Shown here: positions 1 to 13,300 of the stretch, piece after piece
How positions within the stretch are numbered: position 1 is the stretch's first letter
How the letters are laid out: every line of letters begins with the position of its first letter
Source: Membranipora membranacea
Lineage: Eukaryota > Bryozoa > Gymnolaemata > Cheilostomatida > Membraniporidae
Assembly: GCA_914767715.1 (NCBI GenBank)
Contig: OU612074.1
Coordinates: 7,829,501-7,889,500 of the forward strand
Direction: 5' to 3'
DNA: 60,000 bases
Made by a program: the position numbers and the translations under genes
Notes under the pieces: model-generated
Databases searched by the model: none
What the model was told of the DNA's origin: nothing
Seen by the model: the letters and a program-made list of their open reading frames with translations, nothing else

Positions 1-3000
1 GGTGTGAACAATAATAAACACTTGACACAATTTGCTTCCTCACACTATAAATACCATCTAAATTCAATTATCAGAGTACGATTTTGATGGTTAATAACTA
101 TCACTGCGATTTTGATGGTTTTTAACTATCACTGCGTAAACCAAGAAGTTAATCTCTGTCTTCAAAGAAGGTCAGCAGTGATAGCCAATGGATTTTAAAA
201 CCTTTAAAATCTAGAATGATCTGAATCCAACTGGAATCTTTTAGCACGTTGCAGGTTCTAGATTATTCTTTCAGTCCCAAATTTACATGAAAAACCGGTC
301 AGACACCCCGTTGCGTCAGGTGCAGGTCACTTTATATTCACTAGAGAGGGCCATCGTGAAAGAACCGGCAAATCAGGGAAGGGCCCTTGAATAAATCTGA
401 ACTTAGGTTTGTTACGTCATATGCAAAAAGTGTCAGATTGTAAGGAGAAACTATACCGGCATGCCACGACTATCACTGACAAGCTTTAGATACTAAGATC
501 AGGCCAAGACTTCACCTTCCCTGGAGAGAGAAATGTCAGAAGGGATTAAAACATCATCAATTGAGTACGGCCATGACTTGCCATGTCAACATTTAAAATG
601 CCTGAATCATGACTTCTGATTCTCTCTGCTTGCCACCCACAAACATTCATTATTCACATCATTGAAAGATTCACCATGACTAAGACTAACCGAGGCTCTT
701 GCAAAACAGTTTTTTGGTGACCTAATACAACGAAGTGATCATAAAGCGGGATATATTTATCCTTACTCTGTGATGTAACCTTTGCCCACAGGACTGTAAG
801 CTGCACGAAACAATGTGAGAGAAACTGAACCAATACATGGATGTCAACACAATGTCGAACATTTCACGCTTTTTGACGCCTCTTTTGACATTCTTTCAGC
901 CATGTAAGACAAAAGACAAGGTCAATTACACAAAATGACATAGTCATCATCTTGCTTCCTTGCTTTCAAATACACAACCCAGCCATACAGGGCTGATGTA
1001 TACCCTAGGTGAAACAACCTTGGGAAACTGCTGGTCATGGCTGGCATTAATGTGAGGAAAGACTGCTCTGGTAGCCGACAGGGTGAAAGACAAGCTCCTT
1101 ATTAGGTTCAATATCCAGAAAGTGACAGAATATGGTGGTTTGGTGGTCATTATAATGTTGACATTCATAATGATGAAACACATTCCAATGACATAGAAAC
1201 AGAGACACGATGAATTCAATACAATCGCTGAAGATGTGTTCATGAGTCTATAGTAGCAAAACGAAACCTGTCAGAATTCCGCCATCAAATTGCATGCTGT
1301 TTTGAGCACATGATCAATGCATAAAGCAAAGTCTTTCTCCCATACTGAACACCATTCAATTCAAGAGCCAGTGAGTGCCCCCTTAATACCAAGAAATAAT
1401 CTGCTAACAGACAATTATCATCAGTACACTCAATTGATAGCAGAGTGTAATTACTTCTGTAATTATCTAACATGTCCAGTCAATTATATTTGAGACTGTT
1501 ACGTGATGTCATCTTTCAGATGAGGAAGCAATGAGCTGGAATAATCATCAACGACAGCAGCACACTGCACAGGCATTTTCTCAATTAGGAAGTATAGTTG
1601 AGAAGAATGATGGACATTGTACATGCCAAGACATGATAGGAATCCAGCCCCTCCCAGCAGACAAATTAGAGTTTCAAAATACAGCACACGTTTGCACATT
1701 TTTACGCCAAAATCGTTGCTGAACCTACCATATTGATGCAGTTGTGTTATTTCACAGCAGACAATAAGAACAAGACCACACTTATCCTGAGTTGCTAGAG
1801 TGAGAAGAATAAATTAGCAGAGGCTTAAGTACAACTTCTCTCTTCTCCTTGTGGTAGCTGACTGTGCAGTGCGGGAGAGGGAAGGGTAGATTGGGCGTGA
1901 CACTGAGCTGTGGCAAGTACTAGGACCTCTAACCTTGCTCTTACAGCACTGATATGAGACATGTTATCATTGTGTACACAAAACAACTACTCAACCAACA
2001 ACTAGTTAGGGCTGGAACAGACCACTCTAAAATTGTCATGCAATAGATAATGCCTCTCAAAAAGGGAACAAAAGAAATTCTTTCTGAGTGTCTTGTATTA
2101 AATTTGCATTCATATTTTAGTACAAGAACAACTTTTACAACAAATACTTTTACTGAAGCTTGAAACTTTAGTTTAATGTTTCTGTGAATTCTTCAATATT
2201 GAGTATAACTCACGTGGCCCTCACTTTTCTAACTAATTTGTTAGTGAGATTCTGCTACTTTCTCTCTATTGGGTTACCAGAAGTAAAACAACCCTAAACA
2301 TATTGACTGCGCAGCTCTACCAGTTTGGTATCACTTCCACTTTGGACTGAGCGATCAAACCTGGTGTTGACAGTGCAGATTAACCTGTTGTGAAGTGATA
2401 TAACTCCATTACCACAAAGTTTAGTCACTCATATGCAGTACCTCACAAAATGCCTTCATTCAGTTGGCGAATGTATAGACTTTGTTTGTCTTATTACGAG
2501 AATTGTTTATTTTCTTATGCTGAGATCCTACAGTTACCCTGCTGAAGTGTTAGCTTACAGCCGGCACAGTCAGGAAATACATGCGGTGTAGGTGACTGGC
2601 CTTGCAAAGGTGAATGAAGGGAGTTGGTGGGACAATCGGCTACCACTTGTTTGCTTGTTAGACAAATTTGGTTGAAATGTGTGCAACTAAAACAAATGCT
2701 GCTCAATGAAATGGGGTAAACAGTAAACATTTGTAAGCAAACAGCGCTATTATTAATTCCAGTTATATTTAGTGAACATACCCTTGTTAATAAATTGACC
2801 ATGTTGGAATTCCAATGACCGCCCCCAGAGGTAACTTTTTTTATGAATGTAACAACAAGACGACACGTAGTAGATTTATTCCAGTATGTCACTGCGGTAC
2901 ATACATCACTGGTCCCCCACCACTATCACACACACACCATGTTACTTAGAATTTTCATCGCTGCCACACCTTATGAACCGGCAGCATGTTTAAAGCCAGC

Positions 3001-6000
3001 AGTGCATTGACTAGCTGTAAATGGCCTTGTGTGTATTGACTAGCAGCCTCTTGAGACATGAGGAAATGATGAGAAGATCTCTTTGACACGTTCAATATTT
3101 TGCTTCGAGTTTGTGTAGGTGATTATTATTGTACCCTCAAGAGGGATCAAAGTTATGATTGACATAGGTCAATAATATCGATACCATCTTAGACTATCAC
3201 ACAATGCCATAAATAGCAAACATTGACTTTTTTCACACAAACTTAGCGTAGCAATCATGCGTTTTAACAGGTTTAAACATCCGAGAAGAACACTTTGACC
3301 ATAGAGGTAATATCTTATACATTCATCTGAGGACACTGGATGGGAAGGGAGTTAATCTGCATCAATCCACAATCCATTAATCCCGACCATGGGGACGAGA
3401 TTCTGGGGGGCTCAGACTAACTGATGACAGTAGTGACAATGTTATTCTGATGAATTAATTATTGAGGATAGCTGCCTATCATTAGGAAATCAGTAATAAA
3501 CTGGATGCTAAATAGACAAATCATAAGAGGGAGATGAGAATATGCAGCTATTGAGGTTCAGGAAAAAGGGGTATGTCTAGTCACTGAGAAGAGAGACCTT
3601 GCTTTCAAGGCTCTAATATTGGAGTGACTTGACCATGGCTAATATGTAATTCATCCAAGGGGCGCACCCATTTCGAGAAACAGCAATCATTGCAGTGCAA
3701 GCGCTATACTACAAACAATCAACTCCAAACCTGCACTGATGAAGTAGATGAAAAGAAATTTTAGCTCGATCAACAAACAATGACAATACAGGCTATAGAT
3801 TGGACTGCTATCTACACAAACCAGTGCAGGCAGGGCATGACAAGGCCAGGCTAGTGAGTGAGCGCTGAGAACACAATACTCCTAGTATAAACCCTCTCAC
3901 GGAATCCATTCACAAATTTTAAGTGATTCACTGCATAACTATTTGGTATGTAATATACTGTAGCTCAAACAGCAGAGGAAGGGAAGTGATGAATCAGTAG
4001 AGATCAAAATAGTAGGCAGCAGATTGAGGTGACTATAGCATGTCGCTGAGAAGAAAGTTCAAAAATGATCAACTTTCTACGATGAAATAGCAGTACAGGA
4101 CATGACAAAAAGACTATTTATAAAGTTTGTATCCACAGTCAATGAATATAGTATGAGTAATGATAGACTGACTATTGATAGGTGCAGATCATTATAGAAG
4201 GCTCACGATACGATCAAATAAATAAAAAAATAGCACCATGCTGTTCAAAAAGATGTTTGTGTGTTAGACTAGTTCGATGATAAAAATAGCAAGTTGTGAC
4301 AACTCCTTGTCCAAAGCTTAGCATAGGTGAGTTTCCTAGATAAGTGTAGGGGATGATGGACAAGATGATTGTAAGCCTGTGCAGTAAAATTCAGATACGT
4401 TTGAGTGTAATCAACAGTTTCAACACGATGTTGGGTGTTGCTCCTGGTTTCCGATTATTACACAAAGTTTCAACAAATTTTGCTGTGAAAAATGGCATTG
4501 ATGATATATTGATGATCATTTTATGAAATATTCTTCTTCTACAACTTACCGGCCTAGGCATCTTGGGGACTAGTTATCTTCCTTGTGATTATGCAAATAA
4601 GTGAGGAAATTCCTGCTATTGAAGCAATCCCCGCTGTCTTGTTCTACAAAATAAGCAAACATACACAATCAGAACATCGGCTTATAGTGAGAGACTTACT
4701 TTTTACTATAGCCTATATACAGCACTGATCTTTAAGCATGGTGAGCTGTCAGATGTGAATCAACAAAGATAGGGGCTCTTAAATTGGAAATGACACACCA
4801 AAAAATTTACAGTGTTACACATAGTACAGTGAACTACATGCCATAGTATCGCGCGGGTGAAATACCTCAAATGAAATTTGAGTTAACAGGCATTTTATAC
4901 TGCAATTGTAGCAATCTGTTCATCAGCAGGATAGTACATTGTCCGTTAGGTTATATAGTTAGTAGTGGTTTTCATTAAGGCCAGGCTTATCACATTCCTA
5001 GCATTAAGAAGAATACATAAATAGCCTACCCCTGGGATTTGCTAGCAGACCAAATTAGACGAATGGCAAATCTAATGGGACCAACACCGATATCGAATAA
5101 GTATTTGTTGACTAAGCCACAACATAGTTGAGATGTATCAATAGGGTAAGGCTACGCTAGTGCACTAAAGTCCTTGGCTATTGAGACCAAATATAACATT
5201 GGGTAGGCCTATACAAAGCTATTTGCCCCTTTAAGTCAGATTCAGCCAATGGTTGTAGGCCCACAGTTATAGCTACAAATTATCAACAAAAAACAGTGTA
5301 TGATGGAATTTACACACACAGGCAACCACCACTTTCAAGACCAACATGTTTTGTTAAAGCCTATGTGGTGAACAGAATAGCAGTTCTTGGAAGGCATCTT
5401 AACTGCATACAGACACAGCTAAGATTGGAAATTTGATTTAGACTTTGTCATTCTAATGACCTGCTATCTTAGGCTTCCAATCGAATGTCGGATAGGCATA
5501 GACATATAACAAATAGTGATATTGCATTGGAGATTGAGCAAAACAAGTCGGAGGCTAGCGTTGACCACACAACTTATGCAAACTTAACTACTAACTTCTT
5601 GTTCTGTGTTTATATCCAATACAAATCTAATAAAATTGACAAATAATTAACGACATCATCCCTCTTAGGCCTACACACATCATCAAAATATGTGTCAGCA
5701 GTGGCGGTGAGTTTGAGAGCATGATGAGTAAACTCAAAGAAGACAGTCAGTTTAGAGCTGAAGACTTAGAGTATGAGTAGTAGATGACTGGACGAACGGA
5801 GTAAGGAAGTGGATGAGAGGCTCCGTGAGTAGTCCGTACAGTACTATTGATGAGTGACAAGTTGAACACAGCAAGGAGTTAGAGTGCCTCTAAGTCTTTG
5901 AACACAGCCTGCTGTTGAATGAAGCCTTCATGAATATCATCAGTCAGCATTCTTAATTACCAACTTATTATTGGGAATGTGGAAACCCCAGAAGTAGTGG

Positions 6001-7347
6001 AGTAGTCCTTATTTATAGAGTGAGCATAACCAGAGTCCAGAGACTGAGTGAGTGAGAGAAAGACTAGAGAGAGGTGAAACTAAAAGCATCATCAACCATG
6101 AATCAACCAGTCCAATTGACCAATCCAATAATTATAATTTAATAAACAAAATAATGAAAAAAATGTGAGGAAATTGATGCTGGGCATATTATATACCCAT
6201 ATTTATGAGTTCTAAGGGGAAAGTTCAAATATAGAGGACACCCATAACTAGATGACAAGTTACAAATGAAAACTTGAAGGGCTAAAAATTTACTTACCAA
6301 GTTTTTCCTTTCAAAATTGAACTTATTCATTCAATTCACAGGAACTTGTTTCACACGCAACCTGCTTCCTGTATTATGGATCGGTTTCAAGATTCGTGCC
6401 TATATCTCGGTCCAAAGAAAAGATGGGCGGGGTAATCCCATTCATTAATGGGGCCAAAGCTCAATTCAAGTCATCCCCCTCTCGTGTAAATTGAACTGCT
6501 TCTGACCTTTGACATAAATAGATGACACTTGACATAGATCCTAAACAGGATACAGCAAGAATTTTCCCACTTGTTTCATTTTCAAAATTATGAATGTGGA
6601 TTTGATTGTAGATATAATTTATCATTGTCACTGCTTCAGCTTATATCAGGTAACTTCTTTCAAGTGAACTGCTAAATACCAGTATCATACTGGAATACTG
6701 TTAGGGGTATATCCAAGATTCAGTTGATCATTATGATAAATGTAGTATTTGAATAACCAGGGAGAATGAAGTTGGAAAAGAAACTTGAAAAAAAAAGATT
6801 TTTATGTTGGTTCTTTTTTATATTGGATCCACAGTTTATTTATCAGTAAATTGCACTCTTTACAAATACACTTTGTTTTGTTATCTCCTCATCTTTTGAA
6901 TGTATGTTGATCTGACTTCTGAAATATCTCTCTAGATAGCATGATACATATATAAAATGTAAATTATATTTATATATTATATAATAATGGCTCAATCAAC
7001 CAGTCCAATCATTTTTATCAAACACACACACTCACTGAAACTGCTGCAAACCCGGGAGATTGCAAGTTCAAACATCCATCTCCAACCCCGTTAAGCACAC
7101 TCACTGTTTACTGGGCTTGGGTTAAAGGTTACGCCTGCTTTTACCGGATTAAATAGTCGGTTGTCGTTGAGCTGTGTGTGTGACAATGTGTCATTTTAGG
7201 TCCTGATGAGAATGATTGTATAACCAATGAATAAAAGTTATACACTATGGTATAACTTAGGTGCATGACATTGTTGTCTTAAACCACGTCACTGTTTGCT
7301 TTTAGTACCTTCTCTCGATGTGACTACAGTGAAATAGAAGAGATACA
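1..7347. other. Mostly non-coding stretch upstream of WAPL
   Basis: I find no gene here that I can identify. Open frames are short and do not resemble a known family. The only candidate with splice-like support is the minus-strand one at 1004-1794, listed separately. A 125-codon minus-strand frame at 2515-2892 has no recognisable domain. The stretch from about 3 to 6 kb is AT-rich, with no clear open frame, RNA gene or long repeat. A 5' exon or promoter of WAPL may lie just before 7348, but no motif is diagnostic. Confidence 0.5.
1004..1794 (-). CDS. Candidate exons of an unidentified membrane protein (weak)
   Basis: On the minus strand a pyrimidine-rich acceptor ends at 1795. It is followed by an open exon from 1794 to about 1503 encoding a hydrophobic helix (LICLLGGAGFLSCLGMYNV) and then a Cys-containing segment. 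A GTAACA donor would close it. A second open stretch (1227-1004) follows an acceptor ending CTTCAG and contains another hydrophobic helix (SSCLCFYVIGMCFIIMNV). Two helices around a Cys-containing loop would suit a small two-pass membrane protein, such as a channel auxiliary subunit. However, the two exons do not join cleanly in the frame that keeps the second helix. An open stretch between them (1285-1473) could be a further exon. I do not recognise the family, and this may be noise. Confidence 0.22.
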
Positions 7348-10300
7348 ATGTATGGTAGTAGTACAGCTTCTGGTTCCAGTCGTCGGTACGGGAGAGGAGC
7401 CGCGGTAGTTAGTGATGTGTTCGCTCGAGCTCCCACAGCTGATCCGTTCCTCTTTGAGGACTCCGACTCAAACTCACCTGTAAAGGCATCCAAGGCAAAG
7501 GCAGGCAAAAAGGTAGGATTCTCAGCACTTGCAAGTTTTTGTTCTTTGTCACAGGCCAAGCATTCTGATCTCTTCTCAAGTTTTTGTACTTTGCTACTGG
7601 CCTTCTGTAGTTGTGAAGGTAGTTTTGTGCCTTAACATCGGCCAATGGGGCACTCAACCACTTTCACAACTACAGAAGGCCTGTGCTCTTTGCCTTTTTA
7701 CATTGGTGTCATGCAATATTGCTCTGTAGAATCTTATGCTTTCTTGGTTCGCTGTGTTACTCATTATTTTCACATTTTGTAGAAAAAAGCGATATGTCTT
7801 GCACTCATCACTTTACTTTCTGTTCGTTTTTTCGTTGGTAGCTCTCCTCTGCAAAATCCAGTGCAGCACCTTCAAATGATTCTAGAGGTTTTGGATCTTC
7901 CAACAATGCTAGGAAGCATAATACAAGGGTATGCGATTTGTTATCTCAGGATTTGACAACACGTAGGTTTAGGCAAGATACCTAGGTTTGATTAAAAAAA
8001 GGTTGATTAAAATCCGATGTCTTATCACTCGCCCATCCCGAGTCATGGGCGGCGAAATATTATTATCTTATTGGCGAGGCCGCAATATCTGCGCCAAATT
8101 TGCTCTCTGTCTGCAGGCAGGTCGGAGCACACCTGGGGGACCAACCAATCCCCAGTAGAAGATAGACTGCAGTGGGATTTGAACCTACGACCTTCAACAC
8201 TTGCGTGTTGAAGTCCGGCGCTCTAACCAACTGAGCCACCTCCTACTCCTTTCCATACCTCCATGATGATCTTCAGTGGACCGTCATTCAAACCACATGT
8301 TAATACAAAGGCTTTATCTCTCCCTTTCTGTTGGCTGGTGGGATTTACCTTACGGTTAGCTAGTCATCATGAACACCCCAAATTGCTACCGTAATTGAGC
8401 ATTTACTATGGTGTGAAAACACTTCATGGTGATGACGTAAATGATCCATCTAAGTTCAAGTTGACATTTCATAATGTGATTATTTTATTCTAGTTGGAAC
8501 GAGGAATTTTCACTTCCATCGGAGGATATTTGTAGCTCTCAAGTTCAAATATTAAAAACAAATGCCATGTATGTGTGTATAGAAATGCTAGGCTGGGATA
8601 GGTTTTATACCTGATGAATGCTTATTAAACTTTATTTCCTTTGTCTGTAGAATCACACAACAGGAGTAACTGGGAGCTCCTCTCGCTCTGCCTCATCAAG
8701 CTCAAACATCGGCAAACAGCCCTCCTCTTCTGCTGCTAGGATTGTGGAGAGCGACCGACTCAAAAACTTCCTGTACAATGATACGGCAGGTACTTCTCAG
8801 GAGCCACCTCAGGCTAGTAGATCACCTGATAAAACAACCGGCAGGTTCTCTCGTAGACTCAGGTCCAATAGCTCATCCGCCAACAGCAGTCGGGACAGTA
8901 GTCCTACCAACCCTGTAAGCAGGGAAAATGTCTTTGACTCAAGCGATCCTCTAGGTTTAAATCATGTGCAACCAGTTAGTGGTAAAAGCACTCGTAGCCT
9001 TAGGTCTAATAACTCATCAGCAAGTAGTAGTCGGGACACGAGCCCAGCGGGCCTGAAAACTGTTGGATTAGATAGACTATCACAATCAGCTTATGATATG
9101 GATGATAATGATGAGACTCTGACTGCCTCCCGTATAGAAGAGAGCGACAGGTTGAAAGCTTTCCTCTCTGGGGGAGAGGCAGCAACCCTGCAAAACACGA
9201 CAAACTCAAAAGTTAGCAAGTCAAAACCGCAGTCTTCGGCTGAGAGCAGCAGACTTCAAGCTTTTCTTGGCGGCTCTACAACTTCATCCCAAATCACAAG
9301 ACATAAAGCTAGTAGGGCAAAGATCAAAGTTGATAAACCACAAGAAAGTGACAGAATGAAAGCTTTTCTCTCTGGTGGGGACATTTCAGGTACATCAGGC
9401 AATGCAACTAGAGGCAGACCAACTCATAACCTTAGGTCCAACAGCTGTTCCTCTGTCAGTAGTAGGGACAGTAGCCCAGAAGTCCCGCAGAGAACTGAGG
9501 AAAGTGATAAACTAAAGGCTTTCATGAGCAGGGCCCAGGAAAAATCAAATCATAGCACAGTTCGTAAGCAAGAAAGTGATAGACTTCAAAACTTTATGTC
9601 AGGCAACAAAACAAACACTGGAAAAACTAATGGAAGCTTGGCAGCGAATAAAAAAAAAGAAAGTCGTAGACTGAGGGCCTTCCTAGGTGAAGCTGTAAGC
9701 AGTAGTGATGAAGATGAGGGCGTACCACCGAAGTCAGGCCTGACTCAAGATATGAGAGATGTAGATCTCGCGTCATCTAACTCTTCCCACAGCTCGCCGC
9801 TCAAACGAAGGTATGAGGATGAGTTTGACTTTAGTAGCGATGAAGATGCTTCACAAAAACCAGCCATGAAACCCGCCGCAAAAACGTCTCGTACTGATAA
9901 CTTCACGGCTACCAAAAAGCCATCATTAAACAAAACTTCCAATCTAGTCAGAAAAACATCAAGGACTGATGCGATGGACATAGCTGAAACAGTTTCTCAT
10001 TCTTACACCGACCACAAGCCCTCTGTAAAACTACCTTCTAAAACTACGGACATGAAACCTGTCATGAAGAGCGAAGATAAATCGGATCAGAAGTTATCTG
10101 CAACTAAAACCTCTGTCAGTGCAAGCTCAAAGCCAACCAGCTTAAGTCATACAAAATTTACCTCTGCATCTGCCAGTAGACAAATAGACACTAGGACGTC
10201 CAATGTGAAAAAGGATATCAGCAAACCATCCAATCAAATAATGACTTCAGGAAGTATCAGTAAGCCTAAAATAAACTTTGAGAAGATGGAGGGACGAAAA

Positions 10301-13300
10301 GAGAAGGCAACCGCTAAACCAACAAGGAAACTTCTCCAAACTCCCGGCAAGGTAAGGTGACAATTATATGAGATTTCCCACACCTCAGTAGAGATCGCCT
10401 GCCACTACCTGTGTAGCTAGAGCCGATTAAGTGGCCACCTAATGGATAGAATAAGGCATGAACTAGGCTGTCTAGAGTATGAACATATACCCATATGTCC
10501 ATGGTGTAGAATCACCAGGATATTGAATTAGCAATGTCTAAAGACATGTCCAACATTATTGTTAATTTCCTTCCGAAAACTGCCTGCATTAGAAGATTTT
10601 TCCATTTATTTCCTATTTCCTTTGTTTCCTATATTATGGTAGAGCACAGTCAACCAGCACTATACCGTCGTTCTGAATCCTCTCTACGAGGCGATAAATT
10701 GCCCTGGGCCTATATCAAATTGGCCTGCATTATAACCAAGTTGTTTCCTGCAAAGTCATATCACATTTCTTTGGAATAGCCTTACCTGCTAATTGACACT
10801 GCTGACATTTAGCACCCTGTTTTATCATCCAAAGTGTGATATTGACCCCAACGACTTGGTATATCTGCTATGTGCAGTGCAATGTCCGATTCAAACACAC
10901 GTCAAGTTTGTCCAAATAACAGACTCAAGTTGGAACGCTACAGAAATCTTAAAACACAATATGACTTCAAAAAATGACTTCATTAAGTTAGCTGACAGAT
11001 TTACGACCAATGATTCCTAAATCACATTTTGCAAGTCTCTATAAACAATTATATGTGTCAACATAATACTGTCATATGTCACTTATATTAATAAAAGTAA
11101 AATAGTATTTATAAATGCGATTATAATTGAAGGCGACCATGAAGTACAGATACAACCATAGAGCATGGTTAGATGATGAGGAAGAGGAGGAGGATATGCC
11201 CTCTGAATCATCCAATCACAGTAAGGCTGACAAGTTAAAGCGCCCTCTAGAGCTGAAGAAGGTGACTGTATATCCTGATAGGATAGGAGATAGCATATCT
11301 ACTCAGGTGAAGGTCAGACAGGACCAAAAGAAAGTAAGTAGAAACCTCGAAGATTATGCTTACATTTGCCCTTGGGGGGAGCAGTCGGACTCAGACTAAC
11401 ATTACCCTGTCCTTAAAAACTCTGTTGGGAGGCATGAAGAACCAACCATGTATCAAAGTAAATAGTTCGAGGTGATATATCACATTTAAAGTTTTTGATA
11501 ATATGACTTTGATGATCCCTTCAAATATATATTTTGATAGGTTAGGGGCCAAAATATACAACACTGTGTCATGTACTGCTCATTTCTTGGCTGAAAAGTA
11601 TGAAAACCCTATGGATATAGAAGCCCTGGCTATCGTTAATGCCAAAATCATTCAATTCTGAAGAATGGTTTTTAAAATAGCTAAAAAAGTGATATATCAC
11701 TTTAAAGGTGTAGGAGTTTAACAGAATGGTAACTAATTAGTTTTATTGCTATTTTAGCGATTGTCATCATTGATAAGCTTACTAATCAGATGGACTTGCC
11801 TTGGAATAAATTCTTCCTTGGTAAATCCGAGGGTTCAATCATATAAATGGTAGCTCTATGGGTCCAATCTTGGGTTGAGGTTATCACAGCCATTCTAAAT
11901 AGTTAATGAAGGATACAAAATAATTCGGGTAATAAGTTCCGAGTATAATTTATATAGGAGTAGGAGGTATTGGTTGGTTTAGCTAGTTTGGGGGTGGCTC
12001 AATGCCAGCTAGAACTAGAACCAATTTTAGCTAGCTAATGTGGGAGTTTATGTATAGTAATCAGGTTGTGTCAGCCTTAGCCTAGCTAAAAATTTCACCA
12101 TTTCAAGCATTTGCCAAACTGAGAACTTTTAATTCTCGGAAATGCTTTATATAGCTCATTCTAGGTTACACTACCTCCATTATCTGCCCAGTGATCCATT
12201 TTTATTGTTACATGGTAATATCGGATCTGATAATAAACTAGTCTAAATCATGTACATAATTATGTATTTCCTCTCTTTTCAATGTACTGCATTTTGACTC
12301 ATGTCATATTTACACTCTATTATCTCATACTTATATTAATGATCTAATAGGTGATTTCCCCCCCCCCCCCCCCGTCATGTCTCTCCTCTCTTTATTCACA
12401 CAGTTATACACAGCCGTGCGTACCGTAAAACCATTTCAAGCATTTGCCAAATATCAAACTTTACCTCCTGGTAATACTCTACATAGCCTATTCCAGGTTA
12501 CACAATCGTCTCCTTGTACTGAATGTCTCTCCTCTCTCTTCCCCCAGTTATACACGGTGGTACGTAACGTGAGACAGGCACACGAATGTCAGGACCACGG
12601 GGAGAATCAACAGATAGACGACGATCTCAAGTTCCTACTAGACGGACTCAAACCTCGGGAGGCGACCAGCTCGAGATATCTCAGTGCTGTCAGCCTCGCT
12701 AAGAAATGTACCAACCCAACATTCAGGTAAAGGATAGTAAAAAAAGGCACAGTGCTTGCTAATATGTAAGTCAGGGGTATTCCAATAAGAATGAGCGATG
12801 CCTTTACTAAAGCAAATTATCACTATCACATCAATCAAAATTATCGCTCACTTGGTCATTGTAATTAGACAAAATCGCTCCAAAATTGCTCACTCAGGGT
12901 GTATACAGTTGGATCAATGACCAAGCGATCTGAAAGTGAGAGCCTAGCGGGTATTGCGATTTTGGGTGCTTTAAATTGAAAGACCCCCTTGCACTAGGAC
13001 TTACACCGTTGGTTTGACTTTATCCTCGGTCCCGTGTAACTGACATGAAATGCAAAGTATACAATATCTATGGGTTAGTCACCCAGATGAGTTGGTTATG
13101 TTAGCTTTTGTGTATTCTTTTCTATGGCTACTGGATCACAACTTTATGGACAACCAACGTTAACCTAGCAGTGCACAAGAACTTTTAAAAATGAATAAAT
13201 CATATCAAGTAGAGCAATTAAGATATAATAAAATAAAAAATGTCAAAATTTAAGCATAAGCTGCTATTTAAATCTAACATTATATACACTGCATGTCAAT

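Noticed and set aside
2515-2892. 125-codon minus-strand open frame
   Set aside because: No recognisable domain, no clear splice signals or conserved neighbours; length is within chance for this much sequence.
8165-8248. Minus-strand tRNA gene
   Set aside because: Box A and box B are present but the acceptor arm does not pair, and the same head plus a shared body recurs at 30.6 and 52.9 kb, so it is a SINE head.
9006-9981. Minus-strand open frames across WAPL exon 3
   Set aside because: Shadows of the long coding exon.
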